A DNA stretch of 64,000 bases from Fictibacillus phosphorivorans (GCF_001629705.1 NZ_CP015378.1:4030001-4094000); one strand, 5' to 3'; counted from the stretch's first letter, positions 32,349-41,994 are shown. The notes: generated by a model from the letters alone, not told the origin. Translations and numbers: made by a program.

Positions 32349-34052
32349 CTAAGCTTTCGCAAATTGCTCCTCATCCACTGTCGCAATAAACTTCTCTACT
32401 TCGCCAACAACAGATGCTACACATCCTTTTTCAAAAGGAGAGATCAAGCCAGCTTCTTCAACAAGCTTTGTAAAAGGTAAGCTCCCTCCCTTTTGACAAA
32501 GAGCAAAATAATCTTCCCATGCACGCTCAGAGTTCTCACCAGCACGTTTCCAAAACTGAAGAGCACAGATCTGAGCAAGCGTGTAATCAATATAATAGAA
32601 AGGCGAGCGGAAGATGTGACCTTGTCTATGCCAAAAACCACCGTTTTCCAAGTACTCTAACCCATCATAATCACGATGTGGCAAGTATGTTTTCTCAAGT
32701 TCTCTCCACTTCGAACGACGGTCTGATGGCGTTGCATCTGGGTTGTCGTATACAAAGTGCTGAAACTCATCAACGGCAACACCGTAAGGGATGAACTCTA
32801 TAGCACCCGTTAAGTGAGAGTATAAATATTTTTCTGTGTCCTTCCCAAACAGCTTATCCATCCAAGGATACGTTAAAAACTCCATACTCATCGAATGGAT
32901 CTCACAAGCTTCTAGTGTAGGGAACTGGTATTCAGGCACTTCGAACCCTCTGCTCGTATACATCTGGAACGCATGACCGATCTCATGCAGCAGCACGCGA
33001 ACATCGTTATCTGACCCATTGAAATTTGTAAAGATGAACGGCGCCGTATAATCCTGTAGATATGTGCAATACCCTCCAGGTGCTTTACCACTTTTACTTT
33101 CAAGGTCCATGAGCTCATCTTCTGCCATATAGTTGAAGAACGCTCCCGTTTCTTGTGAAAGACCACTGAACACTTGTTTCGACTGATTTACGATCCACTC
33201 TGCATCTCCTTGAGGCTTAGGATTGCCTGTTGTAAAGCTGAACGGCTCATCGTAAAACTTAAACTCATGAAGTCCGATGCGCTTTTGCTGACGTTTCTTT
33301 AATTTTGTACAAAGTGGAACAATAATTTCTTTGACTTGTTCGCGAAAAACCTTTACATCTGCCGCGTTGTAATCTGTTCTTCCCATACGGTCATACGCCA
33401 ATTCTGTAAACGTAGAGTACCCTAACTTTTTAGCGATTCCAGTTCGTAGCTTCACGAGCTCATCGTAGATCGAGTCAAACTTTTCTTGGTTTGAACTCAA
33501 GAAAGCGTTCGCGGCCTTGCTCGCCGCTTTTCTCGTTTCACGATTCTCAGATTGAACGTATGGAGAGAGTTGTGCTAGGTTCAGCTCATTTCCGTCAAAC
33601 TCGATCTTTGCTGATGCCATCACTTTCACGTACTCTGAACTCAATTTGTTTTCTTGCTTAAGATCCTCTAATACATCTTCAGAATAGGTTTGCACTTTTA
33701 ATTCTGCCAAGCGGAACAGCTGACTACCCCACTTACTTTCAAGCTCGTCTTTAAAAGGTGATTGAACAAGCGCTTCATGAAACGCTGTAACCATACCTTG
33801 ATAGACTGGCAGATTTTCATCCATGAATGCTTGCTCTTCCTTATAATAGGTATCTTCTGTATTAATCGTGTGGCGAATCTTCGCCAGTCTTGCTTTTGAT
33901 TCAAAACTGTTACGAAGCGCTACGACCTTTTTCATCGCTTCATTCTGCTCATCCGCCGAACTTGCGTCTTTAAAGATCTGTACAGCTTCTTCAAATTCAC
34001 TTTTTAGGCTTGCAACATCAGGTCTTTCATATGTAAATTCACTAAATTTCAT
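32349..34052 (-). CDS. pepF: M3 family oligoendopeptidase
   Basis: Cytoplasmic zinc oligopeptidase, 567 residues, the length of the PepF/M3B group. The catalytic motif LLHEIGHAFQMY places His356, Glu357 and His360, with the third ligand Glu in the downstream EACEIHSMSMEFL helix. The C-terminal region includes RSPFYYIDYTLAQICALQFW, typical of the family. ATG 34052 follows GGGAGGC. It is divergent from adeR. Confidence 0.95.
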   Translation of the reverse strand: MKFSEFTYERPDVASLKSEFEEAVQIFKDASSADEQNEAMKKVVALRNSFESKARLAKIRHTINTEDTYYKEEQAFMDENLPVYQGMVTAFHEALVQSPFKDELESKWGSQLFRLAELKVQTYSEDVLEDLKQENKLSSEYVKVMASAKIEFDGNELNLAQLSPYVQSENRETRKAASKAANAFLSSNQEKFDSIYDELVKLRTGIAKKLGYSTFTELAYDRMGRTDYNAADVKVFREQVKEIIVPLCTKLKKRQQKRIGLHEFKFYDEPFSFTTGNPKPQGDAEWIVNQSKQVFSGLSQETGAFFNYMAEDELMDLESKSGKAPGGYCTYLQDYTAPFIFTNFNGSDNDVRVLLHEIGHAFQMYTSRGFEVPEYQFPTLEACEIHSMSMEFLTYPWMDKLFGKDTEKYLYSHLTGAIEFIPYGVAVDEFQHFVYDNPDATPSDRRSKWRELEKTYLPHRDYDGLEYLENGGFWHRQGHIFRSPFYYIDYTLAQICALQFWKRAGENSERAWEDYFALCQKGGSLPFTKLVEEAGLISPFEKGCVASVVGEVEKFIATVDEEQFAKA

Positions 34053-34185
34053 TCAAAAAGCCTCCCATTCATTTACATTCCATTCCTGTATTACCAATTC
34101 TACAATCCATTGCTTTTCTCCTGTAATCTCCTTCCCTTTTTCGGTAGAATGTAAGCAGAGAAACTAATGGCGGGAGACAATTGCT

Positions 34186-35433
34186 ATGAAGAGCTTTCAA
34201 TCTGATCCTTTTAAAGGAACTTTCGGCAGTCTTGAAAATTTAGCAGACAAGATCAGCGACGTTTTGTCCTGCCCTGTAACGATAGAAGATCAGAATCACC
34301 GACTCCTTGCTTACAGTACACATGAGGATGGAACAGATCCTGCGCGCATCGCGACTATTATCGGGCGGCGCGTACCCGAAAAAGTAGTGAACAGTCTATG
34401 GAAAGACGGCGTGATTCCTAGATTGCAAGAGAGCGATGACCCTGTTCGTGTCGGCACGATACAAAACGTCGGGCTTGGTGATCGAGTTGCGGTATCTATT
34501 CGGAAAAACAATGAAGTACTCGGTTATATCTGGGTTCTTGAAGTGGAAAAACAACTATCAACAGAGGATATGCAGTTATTAAAGCTCGCTGCTGCTTCAG
34601 CAAAAAGCCAACTACTTCAGATGCAGATCGGGACAAAAAAGAAACAAGAAAACCGGCAAGAGCTTTTCTGGAAGATGCTTACGGGCAACCTTCCTCAAGA
34701 AGAGCATATTTTAGAGAAGCTTCACGAACTCAACATATTACCTGTCCTACCAGCAACTGTTTTTATTCTCCAGCTAGAAGAAGAGATCACATCAGCTATC
34801 GAAAAAGATATTTTGTATCTTGCTGCGGTCAACCAGAAGATCAACGTTCTCTTATCTGCGGCAGACGCGAATCAGATGCTGCTACTCGCCTCACCTGTTG
34901 GTAAGGAACCGCCTTTAGAACTCGCGAAGTCCTTTGTAGAGTCCTTTTTTACACATATGAAAGAGCGCTTTTCTGTGTCAGATATAAAAGCAGCTTATGG
35001 CAGTCTCGTATCCTCTTTTTCAAACGTGGAAAAAAGCTATAAAGAGGCTTCGAGTGTACTAGCTGTTCAGGAAAAGCTCGGCGGAGAAACGTTGGCCTTG
35101 AACGGCTATCATGAACTTGGCATATACCAATTTTTAGATACCATTTATGAAAAACAACAAAGGCAGAACTATCACAATGAAATGATCAGAACGCTTCAAA
35201 CCTATGATGCTCAGCACAAGACAGAGCTTTATCACACGTTGGAAACGTATCTGACGTTAGATGAGAACCTGAATAAAGCATCAGAAGTGCTTCATATTCA
35301 TATGAACACTTTACTTTATCGTTTAAAACGGATCAGCGAGTTAACGAATATTGATATGAAGAGCCCACATCAGAAAATCATGATCTATCTTGATTTCAAG
35401 ATGAATCGCTTATTCAAACAAGAGCGTTTGTGA
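34186..35433 (+). CDS. adeR: PucR-type regulator AdeR
   Basis: 415-residue transcription factor of the PucR/CdaR class. An N-terminal GAF-like sensor region (PVTIEDQNHRLLAYST) is followed by a GGDEF-like middle and the C-terminal PucR HTH (LYHTLETYLTLDENLNKASE, then VLHIHMNTLLYRLKRISELT). In B. subtilis, AdeR directly upstream of ald activates alanine dehydrogenase; here it lies 125 bases upstream of ald in the same orientation, so the name rests on family plus context. Its stop is inside a terminator hairpin. Confidence 0.88.
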   Translation: MKSFQSDPFKGTFGSLENLADKISDVLSCPVTIEDQNHRLLAYSTHEDGTDPARIATIIGRRVPEKVVNSLWKDGVIPRLQESDDPVRVGTIQNVGLGDRVAVSIRKNNEVLGYIWVLEVEKQLSTEDMQLLKLAAASAKSQLLQMQIGTKKKQENRQELFWKMLTGNLPQEEHILEKLHELNILPVLPATVFILQLEEEITSAIEKDILYLAAVNQKINVLLSAADANQMLLLASPVGKEPPLELAKSFVESFFTHMKERFSVSDIKAAYGSLVSSFSNVEKSYKEASSVLAVQEKLGGETLALNGYHELGIYQFLDTIYEKQQRQNYHNEMIRTLQTYDAQHKTELYHTLETYLTLDENLNKASEVLHIHMNTLLYRLKRISELTNIDMKSPHQKIMIYLDFKMNRLFKQERL

Positions 35434-35457
35434 ATTATCACAAATGCTTTTTTTCAT
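35424..35457 (+). terminator. adeR terminator
   Basis: GCGTTTGTGA/TCACAAATGC perfect 10-bp stem overlapping the stop codon, followed by a T run. It separates adeR from ald transcription. Confidence 0.88.
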
Positions 35458-35558
35458 TTTCTAGATTCCCCACAATGAAAAGCTGAATCCCTCGAACTAT
35501 ACTGAAATCACAATTGAAAACGCACTCAAAGAGTTTACTTATATAGGAGGATTCACAA

Positions 35559-36689
35559 ATGATTATTGGAGTTCCAGCAGAAATTAAAAATAATGAAAAC
35601 CGCGTAGCGATTACCCCATCAGGTGTTATTACACTAACAGCAGCAGGTCACAAAGTACTTGTAGAGAACAATGCAGGTGTTGGCAGCGGATTTACGAACG
35701 AAGATTATGCGGCAGCAGGCGCTGAAATCGTAGCTGAAGCACAAGACGCTTGGTCTGCAGAAATGGTTATGAAGGTTAAAGAACCTTTAGCATCTGAGTA
35801 CAAATTTTTCCGTTCAGATCTTATCCTTTTCACATACTTACACTTAGCTGCAGAACCAGCATTAGCAAAAGCACTAACAGAGAGCGGCGTTACAGCGATC
35901 GCTTACGAAACGGTAGAATTCAACCGTACACTTCCTCTATTAACGCCAATGAGTGAAGTAGCAGGACGTATGTCTGCACAGATCGGTGCTCAGTTCCTTG
36001 AGAAGCCTAAAGGCGGAAAAGGAATTCTTCTAGCAGGTGTACCAGGAGTACGTCGCGGTAAAGTAACGATCATCGGTGGCGGTGTTGTAGGTACGAACGC
36101 AGCAAAAGTGGCGATCGGACTTGGCGCTGACGTTACAATCATCGACCTTAGCCCAGATCGTCTTCGTCAACTTGATGACATCTTCGGTAACAGCATCCAA
36201 ACATTAATGTCTAATCCATTAAACATTGCACAAGCTGTAGCTGAATCTGATCTAGTAATCGGAGCTGTACTCATTCCAGGAGCAAAAGCACCTAAATTAG
36301 TTACAGAAGAAATGATCAAGTCTATGACTCCAGGATCTGTAGTTGTTGACGTTGCGATCGACCAAGGTGGTATCTTTGAAACGGTTGACCGTATCACAAC
36401 ACATGACAACCCAACATACGACAAGCACGGAGTCGTTCACTATGCAGTAGCAAACATGCCTGGTGCTGTGCCTCGTACGTCTACGATCGCACTTACAAAC
36501 GTAACGGTTCCATATGCACTACAAATCGCTAACAAAGGCGCACAAGCTGCAATCGCTCAAAATCCATCCTTAAAAGCGGGTCTTAACACAGCTGGTGGTT
36601 TCGTAACTTATGAAGCAGTTGCAACTGACCTTGGTTATGACTATGTTTCAGCTGAAGTTGCATTAGAAAAAGCAGTTCAAACGGTATAA
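35559..36689 (+). CDS. ald: alanine dehydrogenase
   Basis: NAD-dependent oxidative deamination of L-alanine to pyruvate and ammonia, used for growth on alanine and during sporulation. 376 residues starting [20 protein letters not shown]. Hallmarks are the substrate Lys in MVMKVKEPL, the nucleotide-binding [20 protein letters not shown], and [20 protein letters not shown]. The RBS is AGGAGG. Codon use is strongly biased to preferred codons, suggesting high expression. Probably activated by AdeR. It ends with a clear terminator. Confidence 0.97.
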   Translation: MIIGVPAEIKNNENRVAITPSGVITLTAAGHKVLVENNAGVGSGFTNEDYAAAGAEIVAEAQDAWSAEMVMKVKEPLASEYKFFRSDLILFTYLHLAAEPALAKALTESGVTAIAYETVEFNRTLPLLTPMSEVAGRMSAQIGAQFLEKPKGGKGILLAGVPGVRRGKVTIIGGGVVGTNAAKVAIGLGADVTIIDLSPDRLRQLDDIFGNSIQTLMSNPLNIAQAVAESDLVIGAVLIPGAKAPKLVTEEMIKSMTPGSVVVDVAIDQGGIFETVDRITTHDNPTYDKHGVVHYAVANMPGAVPRTSTIALTNVTVPYALQIANKGAQAAIAQNPSLKAGLNTAGGFVTYEAVATDLGYDYVSAEVALEKAVQTV

Positions 36690-36702
36690 TCGATTGCATG
36701 AT

Positions 36703-36743
36703 AGAAGCTAGCCTCAGAAATTTGAGCGCTAGCTTCTTTTTTG
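36703..36743 (+). terminator. ald terminator
   Basis: Perfect 10-bp stem AGAAGCTAGC/GCTAGCTTCT with 15-nt loop and T run. Confidence 0.92.
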
Positions 36744-36968
36744 TGTATTCCTCATGTACATTTTCAGCATCTGTTCATTTTAGGCAGACGCAAATCTTAT
36801 GTTATAAGGTACTTACACTTTTATACGAGGTAAACAGCAATACTTTCGTATATAACAGATTTATATCCGTACATAAATTTTTTTATCCGATTTTTCGCCA
36901 AACTAATCATCGCCCACAACATAATAACCACACAATTAACAGTCTAAATAGCACTTTTTCCCCAGTTG

Positions 36969-37022
36969 TTTACACAATCTTAATATTCTCATAATCTTTT
37001 CAAAATATTATCGGCGTATAAT
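36969..37022 (+). promoter_or_regulatory. PhoP box and promoter of the alkaline phosphatase gene
   Basis: Four hexamers at exact 11-bp spacing: TTTACA (36969), TTAATA (36980), ATAATC (36991), AAAATA (37002). The first two fit TT(A/C/T)A(C/T)A perfectly, the others at 4 of 6. A perfect -10 TATAAT lies at 37017-37022, ten bases after the last hexamer. This is the geometry of PhoP-activated promoters. The remaining ~220 bases of the gap (36744-36968) are AT-rich with no gene. Confidence 0.8.
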
Positions 37023-37061
37023 TCCTCACTGTAAGACAACTCGAAACAACAGGAGGCAATT

Positions 37062-38426
37062 ATGACTATTTCAAAAAAAGTACTATCTGTTGCAGTGGCA
37101 GGAACACTTGCCATTAGTGGTTTAGCTATAAATCAAGCATCGGCTGATGAAAAGCATAAAAAGAATGAGATCAAAAACGTGATCTTTTTAATAGGTGATG
37201 GAATGGGGCCAACTTACACGACCGCATATCGCGCTTTTAAAGATAATCCAAAAACACCGATGATGGAAGAAACAAAATTCGATGACTATTTAGTGGGTAT
37301 GCAATCTACTTATTCACACGATAAAAAAGAAAGTGTAACTGATTCAGCTGCTGCTGCCACATCAATGTCTGCAGGAATCAAGACTTATAACGGTGCTATT
37401 GCTGTTGATATGGAAAAACAAGATGTAAAAACCGTTCTAGAGCAAGCGAAACAAAATGGCAAGTCAACCGGATTAGTGGCAACATCGCAAATCAACCATG
37501 CAACACCGGCAGCTTTCGGTGCACATGATGAGTCACGTGAAAATTACAACCAAATCGCTGATGATTATTACGATGATATGGTGAATGGAAAGCATAAAGT
37601 AGACGTTATACTTGGCGGTGGTACTAGCTATTTTGAGCGTAAAGACCGCAACATCACAGATGAATTTAAGAAAGACGGCTACTCTTATGTAACGAACAAG
37701 GATCAGATGCTTAAAGATGACAATGAACAGATTCTTGGACTGTTTGCTCCAAAAGAACTTGATAAAAAAATAGATCGCCCACAAGAACAGCCTTCTTTAA
37801 AAGAAATGACGAACTCTGCATTAGACCGCTTGAACAAGAATGACAAAGGTTTCTTCTTGATGGTAGAAGGAAGCCAGATCGACTGGGCTGGTCACGACAA
37901 TGATGTAGTTGCCGGAATGAGCGAAATGGAAGACTTTGAACAAGCGTTCCAATCGGCCATTGAATTTGCTAAAAAGGACAAGCATACTCTTGTCATCACA
38001 ACAGCTGACCACTCAACTGGTGGAATGACAATGGGCCGTGATGGAGATTACAAATGGGATCCTTCTGCTATAAAAGCAGCAAAAAAAACGCCTGACTATA
38101 TCGCAAAACAAATTGCCAATGGAGCACCTGTAGAAGAAACATTAAAGAAATATATCGATCTTGAATTAACACCTGAAGAAGTTCAGTCTGTTAAGGATGC
38201 AAAAGAAAAAAGCGGTGATGTATTAGAAATCGATAACGCCATCGAAAAAATCTTTGATCTACGCACAGGTACGGGTTGGACGACAGACGGACATACAGGT
38301 GAAGATGTAAACGTCTATGCATATGGTTCAGGTATGGAGAAATTCTCTGGCAAGATCGACAATACAGACACAGCTAAAGAGATTTTTTCAATCTTAGAAA
38401 AAAGTAAATCTTCTTTCGGAAAATAA
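37062..38426 (+). CDS. phoA: alkaline phosphatase
   Basis: Secreted phosphomonoesterase that frees phosphate in the wall or medium. 454 residues with signal peptide MTISKKVLSVAVAGTLAISG ... NQASA. Metal and active-site motifs are IFLIGDGMGP (Asp46), VTDSAAAATSMSAG with nucleophile Ser95, VEGSQIDWAGHDND, TTADHSTGG and the C-terminal WTTDGHTGEDV His. It resembles the B. subtilis PhoA/PhoB pair; which of the two is not decidable. RBS CAGGAGGC. The PhoP box upstream puts it in the phosphate-starvation regulon. Confidence 0.95.
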   Translation: MTISKKVLSVAVAGTLAISGLAINQASADEKHKKNEIKNVIFLIGDGMGPTYTTAYRAFKDNPKTPMMEETKFDDYLVGMQSTYSHDKKESVTDSAAAATSMSAGIKTYNGAIAVDMEKQDVKTVLEQAKQNGKSTGLVATSQINHATPAAFGAHDESRENYNQIADDYYDDMVNGKHKVDVILGGGTSYFERKDRNITDEFKKDGYSYVTNKDQMLKDDNEQILGLFAPKELDKKIDRPQEQPSLKEMTNSALDRLNKNDKGFFLMVEGSQIDWAGHDNDVVAGMSEMEDFEQAFQSAIEFAKKDKHTLVITTADHSTGGMTMGRDGDYKWDPSAIKAAKKTPDYIAKQIANGAPVEETLKKYIDLELTPEEVQSVKDAKEKSGDVLEIDNAIEKIFDLRTGTGWTTDGHTGEDVNVYAYGSGMEKFSGKIDNTDTAKEIFSILEKSKSSFGK

Positions 38427-38455
38427 ATTTAGTACAATTAGGTCAATCTAACCAA

Positions 38456-38492
38456 AAAAGCATCCCGTTCCTCTACGGGGTGCTTATCTTTT
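38456..38492 (+). terminator. phoA terminator
   Basis: AAGCATCCCG/CGGGGTGCTT stem (one wobble) followed by a T-rich tail that runs up to the next RBS. Confidence 0.82.
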
Positions 38493-38505
38493 AGGAGGTG
38501 CATCC

Positions 38506-39180
38506 ATGCCTTTAAAAGGTTGGATCATGCTGATTCTGTCGGCTGCGCTCGTAACAGGCTGCGCGTCAGAATCGGATAAGAAAAAGGATACCCATGAAAA
38601 CCATCAGCAGCATGAATCAAATAAAGCGGAAACTGAAAATCAGACAGAAAAACAAACCTATACCGATAGCTCTCAAGCTTCAGATGATACAAACTTAACC
38701 GAAATCAATAAAAAAGTGGAAGACCAAGATGGGTCTATAACGTTAAAGAAATATGCAAAAGTTAATAAACAACTGCAGTCTGATTCAATTGCGCTTACAA
38801 TCGATGAAGTGAAGGTGTTACACTATGCACCGTCTGTAGATCTGATCGATTTCTTTCATGGTTATACAAAACAAGATGAATTTCCTTATGTACGAGTTAA
38901 CGTAAAAATCTCTAATAATGGTAAGGAAAGTGTTCATTTCAATCCAATCGCTCAAATCAAAACCGATCAAGGGGAAACCGTAACGTGGAAAGAGGACTTT
39001 TACCTGGAGGAACTAAACGGAGAGATTAAACCCGGAGAAGAAAAGATGGGCAGCTTAGGATTTATACTAAACAAAACCAATGTTGAAAACTTAAAAACAA
39101 TCACCATAACTTCTAGTGAAGTGGTAGATGATCAGAAAAAATCTATCTCAGATCCTCTAACTCTCACTGTTGATTTATAG
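38506..39180 (+). CDS. DUF4352-like lipoprotein
   Basis: 224 residues. Lipoprotein signal MPLKGWIMLILSAALVTGC with lipobox VTGC (Cys19), a hydrophilic linker rich in His, Gln, Glu and Lys (about residues 24-75), then an immunoglobulin-like beta domain (about 90-224) with YVRVNVKISNNGKESVHFNP and EIKPGEEKMGSLGFIL, typical of DUF4352 proteins. Function unknown. RBS AGGAGGTG. It is separated from phoA by a terminator, though read-through is possible. Confidence 0.83.
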   Translation: MPLKGWIMLILSAALVTGCASESDKKKDTHENHQQHESNKAETENQTEKQTYTDSSQASDDTNLTEINKKVEDQDGSITLKKYAKVNKQLQSDSIALTIDEVKVLHYAPSVDLIDFFHGYTKQDEFPYVRVNVKISNNGKESVHFNPIAQIKTDQGETVTWKEDFYLEELNGEIKPGEEKMGSLGFILNKTNVENLKTITITSSEVVDDQKKSISDPLTLTVDL

Positions 39181-39189
39181 ACTATAAAA

Positions 39190-39228
39190 AACATCCATGC
39201 AGGCAGTCCTGCATGGATACTTTATTTT
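39190..39228. terminator. terminator after the lipoprotein gene
   Basis: Perfect 11-bp stem ATCCATGCAGG/CCTGCATGGAT with CAGT loop and T-rich tail; A-rich on the other side, so it may also act on the convergent ABC transporter gene. Confidence 0.9.
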
Positions 39229-39277
39229 CCGGGAAATTCTTGTCGAATTTTAGCAGATAACGAATAGAAAATATAAT

Positions 39278-40792
39278 TTACAGAAGTCCTTCCTTCTTCA
39301 AGAAATCTTCCGCTACTTTCTTAGGTGATTCTCCACCTACATTCACTTTATAATTCATCTCCCGCATTTCATCATCTGTAATTTTTCCTGCTAGCTTATC
39401 CAACGCATCCTTTAGTTCTGGGTACTTCTCTACCGTTTCTTTACGAAGCATCGGTGCACCTTGGTACGGAGGAAACAGCTTTTTATCGTCTTCTAAAACA
39501 GTAAGCTTATATTGACGCAGTTCGCTGTCTGTAGAATAGGCATCTACAACATCGATCTCACCTTTTTTCACCGCGTTATATCTTAGCTTCGGTTCCATCG
39601 TTCTCACATTTGCAAACTTAATATCGTATAGCTTTTGGATGCCTTTATAGCCATCTTCTCTATCCGAAAATTCTAGCGTAAAGCCTGCATTTAAGCTTTG
39701 GCTGACACTCTTCAAATCCGAAATCGTCTTTAAGTTATACTCTTTTGCTAACTGTTCAGGAACAGCAAGCGCATACGTATTGTTATATGCCATCGGCTGT
39801 AATAGTTGCATGTCGAACTTACTTTCCATCCCGCTACGAGCTTGTTCATATACTTTATCGCTATCTGTACTTGTTGCGTTCTCTTTTAAAAACTCTGCGA
39901 TCGCAGTTCCTGTAAATTCCGGATAGATGTCTATACTTCCAGATTTCAATGCATTAAAGACAAAGGAAGTCTTACCCAGTCCTGGCTTAAGCTCAACATT
40001 TAAATCCGTTTCTTCCTCAATTAAAAGCTTGTACATATTGATTAAGATCTCCGGCTCAGAGCCTAACTTTCCACCGATCACAATATCTTCTTGCCCGCCT
40101 TTCATCGCGAAAGGAACAAGGATGATGAGTAGAGCCGCTATCAGGAATGCACTTACGGTTGTTAATGCTCGTTTAAATGACAACAGTTCGAATCTTCTGA
40201 GCAGGAAATCAAATAAGATCGCAAGCAATGCGGCAGGGACTGCTCCAAGCACGATCAACATCGTGTTATTGCGATCAATTCCTAGCAAGATGATATCACC
40301 AAGACCGCCTGCTCCGATCAAAGCTGCGAGCGTAGCCGTTCCAATGATTAAGACCATAGACGTCCGAATTCCAGCCATTATTACGGGCATTGCTAAAGGA
40401 AGTTCAACTTTCATCAATCTTTTCCTCGTGTTCATTCCCATCGCTCGCGCCGCTTCAATTAACGAAGAATCGACTTCTTTTATTCCCGTATATGTGTTTC
40501 TTAAAATCGGAAGCAGAGCATAAACAACAAGAGCGATAATCGCAGGGACCTTCCCAATCCCAAACAGCGGAATCAAAAGTCCTAAAAGAGCAAGTGACGG
40601 GATAGTCTGCAACACAGCCGTCACTCCGATAATCGGTTCAGCCACTCTTGGTTTTTTCGTTAGATAGATACCTAGAGGGATTGTGATGACCACAGCAAAT
40701 AGAAGAGCGATAAACGAAATTTGAATGTGCTCAATCAGTGCACTTGCAAGTTCACCTTTTCGATCTTGAAATACTTGCATGAAATTATTCAT
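39278..40792 (-). CDS. hybrid ABC importer: permease fused to substrate-binding domain (OpuF/EgtU type)
   Basis: 504 residues. N-terminal ~210 residues form a BPD_transp_1 permease domain (about six spans, with EAARAMGMNTRKRLMKVELP as the ATPase-contact loop). A further span (about 220-240) leads to an extracytoplasmic OpuAC-like binding domain starting VIGGKLGSEPEILINMYKLL. Such hybrids import glycine betaine and related osmoprotectants (OpuF) or ergothioneine (EgtU, including Listeria BilE). The ligand cannot be decided here. ATG 40792 (GAGGT upstream) overlaps the ATPase gene end by 8 bases, showing translational coupling. Confidence 0.88.
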   Translation of the reverse strand: MNNFMQVFQDRKGELASALIEHIQISFIALLFAVVITIPLGIYLTKKPRVAEPIIGVTAVLQTIPSLALLGLLIPLFGIGKVPAIIALVVYALLPILRNTYTGIKEVDSSLIEAARAMGMNTRKRLMKVELPLAMPVIMAGIRTSMVLIIGTATLAALIGAGGLGDIILLGIDRNNTMLIVLGAVPAALLAILFDFLLRRFELLSFKRALTTVSAFLIAALLIILVPFAMKGGQEDIVIGGKLGSEPEILINMYKLLIEEETDLNVELKPGLGKTSFVFNALKSGSIDIYPEFTGTAIAEFLKENATSTDSDKVYEQARSGMESKFDMQLLQPMAYNNTYALAVPEQLAKEYNLKTISDLKSVSQSLNAGFTLEFSDREDGYKGIQKLYDIKFANVRTMEPKLRYNAVKKGEIDVVDAYSTDSELRQYKLTVLEDDKKLFPPYQGAPMLRKETVEKYPELKDALDKLAGKITDDEMREMNYKVNVGGESPKKVAEDFLKKEGLL

Positions 40793-41756
40793 CTCTGCTA
40801 CCTCTTTCCTGCAAGTGATCTGCAAGATATTGAATAACAGCTTGTCTGTTCAGCGTTCCGATAATCGCACCATGATCTTCAACCGTCACTTCATTTTCAC
40901 GGGTTAAGATATCGAGTGCCTCTTTCATACTTGTTTCTACTGAAATAGAAGCTAATTGATAATCCAAACCAATTTCATCTGCTTTCAATGGAACAACAAG
41001 CTTTCGAAGATCCATATTTTCAACAGAGCTTGCACTTTCTGTTCCTACGAAATTTCTTACAAAATCATCTGCGGGATTTTCAAGTAGCTCTTTTGGCGTT
41101 CCAACCTGTACGATAGACCCTTCATTCATCACACAGATCCGGTCTCCAAGTTTCAAAGCTTCTTTCATGTCATGTGTTACAAAAACAATGGTCTTTTTAA
41201 TATCTCTTTGAAGCTCAAAAAGATCTTCCTGCAATTTTTCTCTGCTAATTGGGTCCAGTGCACTAAAAGGCTCATCCATAAGGATAATATTAGGATCCGC
41301 CGCTAACGCACGTACAACACCTACCCTCTGTTGCTGTCCGCCAGAAAGTTCCTTAGGCTTGCGATCTCGATACGTCTTTGGATCTAAGCCGACCATATCA
41401 AGAAGTTCATCCACTCTTTTACGAATTTTTTCTTTATCCCATCCTTTTAGCTCTGGAACGATGCTGATATTCTCCAGGATGGTCATATGAGGAAACAAAG
41501 CGATCTGCTGCAGCACATACCCGATATTCCAGCGTAATTCATCAATATTGTAATCACTAATTCTTTTGTTATCGATGGAAATCGTACCTTTCGTAAGACT
41601 GATCAGCCGGTTGATCATCTTAAGCATCGTCGTTTTTCCACAACCACTCGGGCCAATAACGACAAAAAATTCTCCTGGCTGTATCGTTAAATTTAAATCA
41701 CGAACCGCAGACGTTCCATCTCGGTATTCTTTAGAAACATTATCAAAAGTAATCAT
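40785..41756 (-). CDS. ABC transporter ATPase with CBS domain (OpuFA/EgtV type)
   Basis: 323-residue ATPase partner of the hybrid permease. Walker A GPSGCGKTT, Q-loop, signature LSGGQQQRVGV, Walker B IILMDEP and the switch His in VFVTHD are all intact. The C-terminal 70 residues (LASISVETSMKEALDILTRE and onwards) resemble a CBS domain, in osmoprotectant systems an ionic-strength or nucleotide sensor. ATG 41756 follows AAGGAGC. First gene of the two-gene operon. Confidence 0.92.
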   Translation of the reverse strand: MITFDNVSKEYRDGTSAVRDLNLTIQPGEFFVVIGPSGCGKTTMLKMINRLISLTKGTISIDNKRISDYNIDELRWNIGYVLQQIALFPHMTILENISIVPELKGWDKEKIRKRVDELLDMVGLDPKTYRDRKPKELSGGQQQRVGVVRALAADPNIILMDEPFSALDPISREKLQEDLFELQRDIKKTIVFVTHDMKEALKLGDRICVMNEGSIVQVGTPKELLENPADDFVRNFVGTESASSVENMDLRKLVVPLKADEIGLDYQLASISVETSMKEALDILTRENEVTVEDHGAIIGTLNRQAVIQYLADHLQERGSRDE

Positions 41757-41893
41757 ACACCTGCTCCTTAGTGTGCTTTATCTATTACAAGCAGTATTTC
41801 CGTTTTTTCTATAATCAATAATCAATCTACCCTATGTATTGCACAAAGAAAGAGAATGTAAACTACTCGTGCACTACTTATTTAAGTCGTTTA

Positions 41894-41922
41894 TTGATTA
41901 ATTACAAAAACTGCCTTATAAT
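41894..41922 (+). promoter_or_regulatory. SigA promoter of the queuosine transporter gene
   Basis: TTGATT (41894-41899), 17-base spacer, perfect TATAAT (41917-41922). Transcription would start near 41929, about 20 bases before the riboswitch. Confidence 0.82.
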
Positions 41923-41948
41923 GGGGAACTGTTGTGTTAAAAGTGTTT

Positions 41949-41987
41949 TCGCGGTTCGCAAACTCCCGCGTTATCAAAACTAGGAGG
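41949..41987 (+). ncRNA. preQ1-I riboswitch candidate
   Basis: Stem CGCGG (41950-41954) / CCGCG (41966-41970) closes the loop TTCGCAAACTC; the A-rich tail TTATCAAAACTAGG follows. This layout (5-bp P1, TTCGCA-type loop, TTAACAAAACAAGG-like tail) closely parallels the Thermoanaerobacter preQ1-I aptamer. The tail runs into the GGAGG of the downstream gene, so ligand binding would hide the RBS. The gene encodes a queuosine-precursor transporter, the expected target. The loop-tail pairing is only partly canonical by eye. Confidence 0.78.
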
Positions 41988-41994
41988 AATTTTT

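Noticed and set aside
32131..32352. Small protein encoded by the 32-kb 21-bp array
   Set aside because: No ribosome binding site; the frame is open because the period is a multiple of three. Kept as an array finding instead.
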